A stretch of 12,145 nucleotides of DNA, from NCBI GenBank assembly GCA_900545915.1, contig URAV01000054.1, positions 1 through 12,145 of the forward strand, written 5' to 3'. Under the pieces are notes generated by a model. The model ran no database searches, was not told where the DNA came from, and was given only the letters and a program-made list of their open reading frames with translations. The translations under genes were made by a program, and so were the position numbers. Positions 1 through 5,191 of this stretch are shown here, one piece after another (the stretch's first letter is position 1; each line of letters begins with the position of its first letter). The DNA is from an uncultured Porphyromonadaceae bacterium (GTDB lineage: Bacteria > Bacteroidota > Bacteroidia > Bacteroidales > Coprobacteraceae).

Positions 1-52
1 TGATGATAAAGAAAATGCACTTGAAATTTCAAGTGCATTTTCTTTATCATCA
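1..52. terminator. Perfect 52-bp palindrome, probable bidirectional terminator
   Basis: Bases 1-26 are the exact reverse complement of 27-52, with no mismatch and no spacer. The core around TGCACTTGAAATTTCAAGTGCA is flanked by A-rich and T-rich arms on both sides, so either strand can form a hairpin followed by a pyrimidine-rich run. It begins 8 bp after the stop of the leftward gene ending at 61, which is where a terminator for that gene would lie. Because it is symmetrical it could also stop a rightward transcript entering from outside the window. The palindrome may extend past the left edge. Confidence 0.8.
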
Positions 53-60
53 TAAATATT

Positions 61-960
61 TTAAAATAACTTAGCAGGGTACTCTCCGGCAGCAACCAAA
101 GCATTGATCTTATCTACAACAACCGGACGATCTAAAGCATAAGTTACACCAAACCATTTAGAAGGCGTATCCAAAACTTTAACTGTTGCGATTTTATTTT
201 GAATCAAATGATTTACCATCAACGGAATAAAATATTCCGCCTTGAGATTTCCAGCATTTTCTTTTAAGAACTGAACAAAATAATCTTCTGAATATTTAAA
301 GTAATCGGGCGTAAATCCCCACATATTCATGGATACGGGAGCATTCTCGTCAACTTCTGTCCAGACATCTCCCTCTTTAAACATTATCTTTCCGTCACGC
401 CGTTCTATTTGAGTCCGCTCTACAACAGAGGTCAGCTCATTTTTATCATTCATTTCGCAAACTCCCCGAGCAACAGAGCCACTTTCGGACAGAGTATTTC
501 CGACACGATATCCTACCATACAATATTCATTCTGTTTTCCGTCCAATTTAGACAAATAATCTGCAAGAATGGCAAAACTTTCACGGCCATAAAAATCATC
601 TGCATTAATGACAGCAAATGGCTCTTTAATCACATCTTTCCCCATTAATACAGCATGATTAGTTCCCCACGGCTTCTCCCGGCCTTCAGGAAGAGAGAAC
701 CCATCAGGTAAATAATCTAATTCTTGAAATACTACCTCAACAGGTATTATATTCTCATATTTCTTTAAAATTTTTGTCCTGAAATCTTCTTCAAAAGAAT
801 GTCTGATTACAAAAACAACTTTCCCGAAGCCACCACGCACTGCATCAAAAATAGAATAATCCATGATAGTTTCGCCATTAGGACCAAGCCCGTCTAGCTG
901 CTTTAATCCGCCATAACGGCTACCCATTCCGGCAGCCAAGACAAATAGTGTAGGTTTCAT
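61..960 (-). CDS. Sugar-phosphate nucleotidyltransferase-like protein (NTP_transferase fold)
   Basis: A 299-residue cytoplasmic protein of the nucleotidyltransferase family that joins a sugar-1-phosphate to an NTP, releasing pyrophosphate and an NDP-sugar. The N-terminus carries the nucleotide-binding signature LAAGMGSRYGGLKQ (residues 8-21), which follows the GxGxRxxxLK pattern. PWGTNHAV lies at about 98-105, and the metal/sugar-phosphate segment NADDFYG is at 119-125. Length suits a single catalytic domain with no left-handed beta-helix acyltransferase tail. The ATG at 960 is preceded at a short distance by a leftward TAnnTTTG box, and the gene ends 8 bp before a perfect palindrome, so it looks monocistronic. 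No sugar-pathway neighbour is present, so the base (dTTP, UTP or CTP) and the sugar cannot be assigned. The family is sure; the substrate is unknown. Confidence 0.88.
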   Translation of the reverse strand: MKPTLFVLAAGMGSRYGGLKQLDGLGPNGETIMDYSIFDAVRGGFGKVVFVIRHSFEEDFRTKILKKYENIIPVEVVFQELDYLPDGFSLPEGREKPWGTNHAVLMGKDVIKEPFAVINADDFYGRESFAILADYLSKLDGKQNEYCMVGYRVGNTLSESGSVARGVCEMNDKNELTSVVERTQIERRDGKIMFKEGDVWTEVDENAPVSMNMWGFTPDYFKYSEDYFVQFLKENAGNLKAEYFIPLMVNHLIQNKIATVKVLDTPSKWFGVTYALDRPVVVDKINALVAAGEYPAKLF

Positions 961-992
961 AATTCACGTTAATTTAGTTGGTAAACGAATTA

Positions 993-1000
993 CAAAAGTA
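993..1000 (-). promoter_or_regulatory. Bacteroidota -7 box for the nucleotidyltransferase gene
   Basis: The plus strand reads CAAAAGTA, so the minus strand has TACTTTTG, an exact TAnnTTTG match. Its distance from the ATG at 960 would leave a 5' leader of about 25-30 nt. No clear -33 TTTG lies at the usual distance, so only the -7 element is supported. Confidence 0.5.
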
Positions 1001-1076
1001 ATAATAATACGTAAGAAATACACTTTTTTTATCAAATCTTTTATATTCCCCTATCATAGCTCTAACTCTTAAACGA

Positions 1077-1105
1077 TTAACATTTTACGTGTTAAAGCTG
1101 TTAAA
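1077..1105. promoter_or_regulatory. Dyad plus tandem TGTTAAA copies in the divergent region, possible operator
   Basis: The 299-bp stretch 961-1259 between the nucleotidyltransferase and sigma-factor genes holds no convincing gene. It contains TTAACA (1077-1082) and its reverse complement TGTTAA (1090-1095), separated by 7 bp. A second TGTTAAA at 1099-1105 starts 9 bp after the first (1090-1096). This is the arrangement of a small operator, but the words are short and AT-rich, so chance is a real alternative. Confidence 0.25.
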
Positions 1106-1259
1106 TATGAACTTTTAAGGAGGAAAAATAACAAGAATGCTTTTTTTTGTATGGAAAATATATTTTATTTGCAACAAATCATCAACTAATTCATTCACAT
1201 AAACAAAAAACAAGAGCCTATAGAAAAACATTACTCTTAAACCAACATACTACAAGGTA

Positions 1260-1850
1260 ATGAATAATTTAGCATCACGAACAGACGAAGAACTGGTCGT
1301 ACTTTATTCGAAGGGTAATAACGAGGCTTTTGACATTCTTCTGAACAGATACAAAAACCGTATTTATTCTTATATATATTATATAGTTAAAGATAGAGAC
1401 TTGACTGAAGATATTTTTCAGGAAACCTTCGTAAAAGTAATCACGACTATCAAACAGGGACGTTATGTCGAAACGGGGAAATTCCCATCATGGATTTCCC
1501 GTATAGCCCACAATTTAATTATCGATTACTATCGTCAGGAGAAAAATGAAAATCATTTATCTAATGACGAAATGAATCCTGATGTATTCAATCGGAAAGA
1601 ATTAAGCGAAGGTACGATAGAAGACTCATTAGTACAGACACAAATTCAAGCCGATATTCGTAAACTGGTAGCTGCGCTTCCCGATAACCAGAAAGAGGTA
1701 CTCATCATGCGTTATTATAAAAACATGAGCTTTAAAGAGATTGCAGACGCTACAAATGTAAGTATCAATACTGCTTTGGGACGAATGAGATATGCAATTT
1801 TAAATATGAGGAAAATGGCAGAAGACCACCATATCGAACTTTCTTTATAA
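1260..1850 (+). CDS. ECF-type RNA polymerase sigma factor
   Basis: A 196-residue sigma-70 family protein of ECF size with only regions 2 and 4. Region 2 spans about residues 15-95, with the core-binding/-10-recognition helix around DLTEDIFQETFVKV (47-60) followed by FPSWISRIAHNLIIDYYR (75-92). An acidic, polar linker (about 95-125) leads to region 4 (about 130-185), which has LPDNQKEVLIMRYY and the helix-turn-helix FKEIADATNVSINTALGRMR (158-177). It directs RNA polymerase to a specific promoter set, which is not deducible here. No FecR-type anti-sigma follows; instead a 52-codon gene begins 74 bp downstream and a strong terminator closes the pair. I see no TAnnTTTG box upstream, so it may rely on an alternative or self-recognised promoter. 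The ATG at 1260 fits the start of region 2. Confidence 0.93.
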   Translation: MNNLASRTDEELVVLYSKGNNEAFDILLNRYKNRIYSYIYYIVKDRDLTEDIFQETFVKVITTIKQGRYVETGKFPSWISRIAHNLIIDYYRQEKNENHLSNDEMNPDVFNRKELSEGTIEDSLVQTQIQADIRKLVAALPDNQKEVLIMRYYKNMSFKEIADATNVSINTALGRMRYAILNMRKMAEDHHIELSL

Positions 1851-1883
1851 AAAAATAGCATGTTAGGATAATAAAAAACAGAG

Positions 1884-1925
1884 TAGGCACGTTTTAATAA
1901 TAAACAAAATAAAAAACAGTGCCTA
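1884..1925 (+). promoter_or_regulatory. Intercistronic hairpin occluding the start of the 52-codon gene
   Basis: TAGGCACGTTTT (1884-1895) pairs with AAAAC (1913-1917) and GTGCCTA (1919-1925), leaving A1918 bulged. This gives a 12-bp stem with a purine-rich 17-nt loop. The A of the ATG at 1925-1927 is in the stem, and U1926 could wobble-pair with G1883. The structure lies between the sigma gene and the micro-gene and would hinder ribosome access to the second start. It has no trailing T run, so it is not an intrinsic terminator. It could control translation or act as an mRNA-processing or stability site. Confidence 0.5.
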
Positions 1926-2083
1926 TGAAAAAAAGCTCTACTCCTCGACTGCTTTCAGAGAAAGCTATTGCTCCGATATTAACACCTAAAAGTTCTACTG
2001 TCGAACTTCTTAAGCAATTTGCACGGTCATATACCTATGAAAGCAAATTGCCTCAAAATCTCGGAGGATACATTCTAAACTAA
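1925..2083 (+). CDS. Small protein, 52 residues, cotranscribed with the ECF sigma factor
   Basis: An ATG-initiated frame of 52 codons begins MKKSSTPRLLSEKAIAPILT and ends LPQNLGGYILN before TAA. The second half, TVELLKQFARSYTYESK followed by that ending, resembles a small protein that I recall from Bacteroides genomes with an 'FIRQFARxY ... LP..L...ILN' pattern. That recollection is unverified and no function is known to me. It has no signal peptide or membrane segment, is basic at the N-terminus and is probably cytosolic. It lies 74 bp after the sigma gene on the same strand and 6 bp before an intrinsic terminator, which supports a real two-gene transcript. A role as a small regulator of the sigma factor is inference from position only. 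Confidence 0.7.
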   Translation: MKKSSTPRLLSEKAIAPILTPKSSTVELLKQFARSYTYESKLPQNLGGYILN

Positions 2084-2089
2084 ATCATT

Positions 2090-2131
2090 ATCCTGTTTTT
2101 TGAAATATTCTTTTTCAAAAAACAGGATTTT
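2090..2131 (+). terminator. Intrinsic terminator after the sigma factor/micro-gene pair
   Basis: A perfect 16-bp stem (2090-2105 with 2113-2128) encloses a 7-nt loop and ends in a T run (2128-2131). It starts 6 bp after the stop codon of the 52-codon gene. The opposite strand lacks a T-rich tail, so it acts on the rightward transcript. The following 2132-2224 shows nothing further. Confidence 0.85.
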
Positions 2132-2197
2132 TATGCCTTGGCTACTAATAACTTGCTTCCCAAAGCGGCCTAATACCTTTAGAGAAAATCTTTTATT

Positions 2198-2232
2198 TTT
2201 GTTCATAAATCCAAATCCTATCCGTATCTTTG
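2198..2232 (+). promoter_or_regulatory. Bacteroidota promoter for rpe
   Basis: TATCTTTG at 2225-2232 is an exact TAnnTTTG match 23 bp before the rpe ATG. TTTG at 2198-2201 could be the -33 element, but the 23-bp spacer is slightly longer than usual. The box lies downstream of the terminator at 2090-2131, so rpe starts a new transcript. Confidence 0.6.
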
Positions 2233-2255
2233 TATATAATCTGATTTTATAAGAT

Positions 2256-2906
2256 ATGACACATAAAATAGCACCGTCCCTCTTATCCGCCGATTTCGGC
2301 AATCTGCAAACAGCCATAGAGATGGTAAACCAAAGTGAAGCGGATTGGTTGCATCTGGATATCATGGACGGCGTATTCGTACCGAATATTTCTTTCGGGT
2401 TTCCGGTTTTGAAATATGTAAAAGAAATCAGTACAAAACCTTTGGATGTTCATCTTATGATCACCGACCCCATTAAATTCATCAAGGAAATCAAAGGGAT
2501 TGGCGCTTATATGATGAATGTGCATTATGAGACTTGCGTACATTTGCACCGTACTGTAGAACAGATAAAAGAAAACGGAATGAAAGCAGGTGTTACATTA
2601 AATCCCCACACTCCTGTTTCTTTACTGGAAGACATTGTTTCGGATGTTGATATGGTACTTATTATGTCTGTAAATCCGGGATTCGGAGGACAAAAATTTA
2701 TAGAACATTCTACTGAAAAAATCTCAGTTTTAAAAGAGATGATTTTACGGAAAAATGCCAATACTCTCATTGAGGTTGACGGTGGTATTAATTTAGACAC
2801 CGGTAAAAAAGTTTTGACAGCCGGAGCGGATATTCTTGTTGCAGGAAATGCGATATTCAGTGCTCCAGATCCTATGCAAATGATAGCAAAACTTAAAGCG
2901 TTATAA
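2256..2906 (+). CDS. rpe: Ribulose-phosphate 3-epimerase
   Basis: A 216-residue TIM-barrel enzyme that interconverts D-ribulose 5-phosphate and D-xylulose 5-phosphate in the cytosolic pentose phosphate pathway. Family landmarks are in order: APSLLSADF (6-14); HLDIMDGVFVPNISFG (33-48) with metal ligands His33 and Asp35; DVHLMI (64-69) with His66; MSVNPGFGGQKF (137-148), the flexible phosphate/active-site loop; and EVDGGI (173-178) with the catalytic Asp175. GNAIF (197-201) is the C-terminal phosphate-binding region. Length and residues are complete. The ATG at 2256 directly precedes the first strand and follows a good promoter. The gene is followed after 155 bp by comEC on the same strand with no terminator visible between, so cotranscription is possible. 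Confidence 0.97.
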   Translation: MTHKIAPSLLSADFGNLQTAIEMVNQSEADWLHLDIMDGVFVPNISFGFPVLKYVKEISTKPLDVHLMITDPIKFIKEIKGIGAYMMNVHYETCVHLHRTVEQIKENGMKAGVTLNPHTPVSLLEDIVSDVDMVLIMSVNPGFGGQKFIEHSTEKISVLKEMILRKNANTLIEVDGGINLDTGKKVLTAGADILVAGNAIFSAPDPMQMIAKLKAL

Positions 2907-3061
2907 AAATTCGATATAATACCGGAGACAGGAACTCTGATAAATTACCTCAACAACATTCTTTGTTAATCTCATTCTAATCCATATCCGAAACACACAA
3001 TCTTATTTGTCATTTCCTGTGCTCCCGTATATATCGTAAAAATAGCCCGATATAAAATGCC

Positions 3062-5191
3062 ATGAAAAATTCCTTTCTCCCAATCGAAGAAGCTCCGTTT
3101 TTACGCATACTGCTCCCGTTCATAACGGGAATCTTATTACAATATTTTTTACCATTCCTTCATACTATTTATATTTTTTCGTTTTTAGGTATCATATTTA
3201 TTATTAAATATCACAATTCATCAAAGTTCCCGTCAAAACGATTTATAAACCGGCACTATTTCGGTATGGCAATATCTTTATTCTTCATTTCTGCAGGAAT
3301 TGCAACATTATTTATAAAACAGAAAAACGAACCGGGACATTATTCACCTAATCATAAATATGCTATTGCAACCATTACCGATTGTAAAGAAACACAACGT
3401 TCGATCTGCTGCGAAACAGAAATAAAAGAATGGATTCAACAAAACGGACAAACGATACACGACAATCAAAAAGCCATTCTATATTTTAAGCCGGATGCCC
3501 TTTCTCGTTCCCTAATAAAGAATAATATAATCATATTCAAACAAAAGCTCGCACCTATTGCCAATTTTAAGAATCCTGAGAGTTTCGATTATGCATCTTA
3601 TATGAAATACAAGGGGATTTTATATACACAATATTTAGACACACAAGATTGGAAGCGGTTAGGTTACAGAGAAGATAAATCTATCAAAGGTATTGCTCAA
3701 GGATTGCAAGATTCAGCATTAGAAAAACTGAAAAGAGATAATTTTTCGGAAACTTCTTATGCTATATTAAGTGCTCTATTATTGGGAAATACAAAAGAAA
3801 TCACTCCAGAAATCCGTAATGCGTTTTCTACAAGCGGACTTGCTCATATACTGGCTGTCAGCGGACTGCATACCGGTATTATATGGTCATTGTTATACAT
3901 ACTTCTTACACCACTCGTATGGATAAAGATGTCAAAATTACGACCGATTCTTATAGTTATCTTTTTATGGGCATACGCATTTCTAACCGGATTGTCTCCC
4001 TCTGCTGTCAGAGCAACAATCATGATCAGCTTAATATTATTCGGACAAATTCTCGACCGTAAGGGAACAACCATGAATAATCTTTTTGCAGCAGCATTTT
4101 TTATGTTATTATACAACCCGTATTATTTATTCAATGTCAGTTTTCAATTAAGTTTTATTGCAGTATTCTCAATTCTTTATATTTATCCGGTCCTTTATGA
4201 TCTGATAAACCCTTCCTCGAAATGGAAATCATATATAATATCGATATTTTGTGTCTCTGCCGCATCTCAAATAGGGACATTGCCGTTAACCGTATACTAC
4301 TTTCACGAGTTACCTTTACTTTCCCTGCCGGCAAATCTGATCATTATTCCTATCCTCCCTTTTATCTTAGGAGGTGGAATGCTTGTCTTAATATTGAATT
4401 ATTTACAAATACCTGCAACTTTTCTGATAAACGGATTAGACCAAATTCTTATATATATAGAACACCTGACTAAAATAATTTCTACCCTTAATTTCTCTTC
4501 TATCAAGAATATCTGGATAGAATCTCATTATGTCCTGTTTCTGTTCGTCATTATTTTTACTCTTTTCTGGTCTTACCGAACACGACGCAGCGACATTCTG
4601 ATTTTTACTCTTTCGTTCGCAGTATTGTTTCTAACGGCAGACACTTTTTACAAGAGTCATCCTATTCAAAACGCATGGGTCGTTTACCATGATAATCACA
4701 GCACAACGATCAACTTCATCGATAACGGGACTAATTATATTTTTTATTCAAATCCGGAAAAGCAAGATTCGACAATAGAAAGAAAAGCCCGTAACTTCTG
4801 GCTAAAGAATGAAATAGGTAATATTATACATATAAAAGAAGACAGTACCCATCTTCAAGATCTGACAATCTGCCACCCTTTCATTCATTTCAAAGGCAAC
4901 AGAATACTATTACTAAACTCAGGATACTGGAAAAACAAAAAAAGCGCTTATCTTCTTCCCATCGATTATGCCATTATCAGTAAAGGTTTTTCAGGGAAAC
5001 TTTCGGATATTACCGAGTTATTTAGCATACAGACAATCATACTTTGCTCAGATCTCAATTACTTCAAACATCAAGCATTACAAAAAGAGTCCGATCAATT
5101 GGGCATATCTTGTTATTCGATAAAAAAATCCGGAGCATGGATATTCAATACAGATACACAACTTAGAATTCCATTGATAACCTCAGATTGA
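3062..5191 (+). CDS. comEC: ComEC/Rec2-family competence membrane protein
   Basis: A 709-residue inner-membrane protein of the ComEC/Rec2 family, the channel for single-stranded DNA during transformation. Hydrophobic helices near the N-terminus (about 14-50 and 67-86) flank a soluble DUF4131-like segment (to about 200). The competence domain starts with the family signature SGLAHILAVSGLHTG (258-272), followed by many membrane helices to about residue 528. The soluble C-terminus (about 535-709) lies where many ComEC proteins carry a metallo-beta-lactamase-like domain. Here I find no HxHxDH motif, so it appears degenerate as a metal hydrolase. The 155 bp upstream (2907-3061) holds no clear promoter; a weak TTTG/TATATATC pair lies at 3006-3035. 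A three-codon ATG-CCA-TGA overlaps the start. The 3' end overlaps the opposing receptor gene by 29 bp. Whether this organism transforms naturally is not shown. Confidence 0.93.
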   Translation: MKNSFLPIEEAPFLRILLPFITGILLQYFLPFLHTIYIFSFLGIIFIIKYHNSSKFPSKRFINRHYFGMAISLFFISAGIATLFIKQKNEPGHYSPNHKYAIATITDCKETQRSICCETEIKEWIQQNGQTIHDNQKAILYFKPDALSRSLIKNNIIIFKQKLAPIANFKNPESFDYASYMKYKGILYTQYLDTQDWKRLGYREDKSIKGIAQGLQDSALEKLKRDNFSETSYAILSALLLGNTKEITPEIRNAFSTSGLAHILAVSGLHTGIIWSLLYILLTPLVWIKMSKLRPILIVIFLWAYAFLTGLSPSAVRATIMISLILFGQILDRKGTTMNNLFAAAFFMLLYNPYYLFNVSFQLSFIAVFSILYIYPVLYDLINPSSKWKSYIISIFCVSAASQIGTLPLTVYYFHELPLLSLPANLIIIPILPFILGGGMLVLILNYLQIPATFLINGLDQILIYIEHLTKIISTLNFSSIKNIWIESHYVLFLFVIIFTLFWSYRTRRSDILIFTLSFAVLFLTADTFYKSHPIQNAWVVYHDNHSTTINFIDNGTNYIFYSNPEKQDSTIERKARNFWLKNEIGNIIHIKEDSTHLQDLTICHPFIHFKGNRILLLNSGYWKNKKSAYLLPIDYAIISKGFSGKLSDITELFSIQTIILCSDLNYFKHQALQKESDQLGISCYSIKKSGAWIFNTDTQLRIPLITSD

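Noticed and set aside
2075..2365. Leftward 96-codon frame across the sigma terminator and start of rpe
   Set aside because: It runs through a strong hairpin, a promoter box and rpe coding sequence, and shows no protein-family signal.
4222..4473. Rightward 83-codon frame inside comEC
   Set aside because: It is in another frame of a clearly coding membrane-protein gene and has no recognisable motif.
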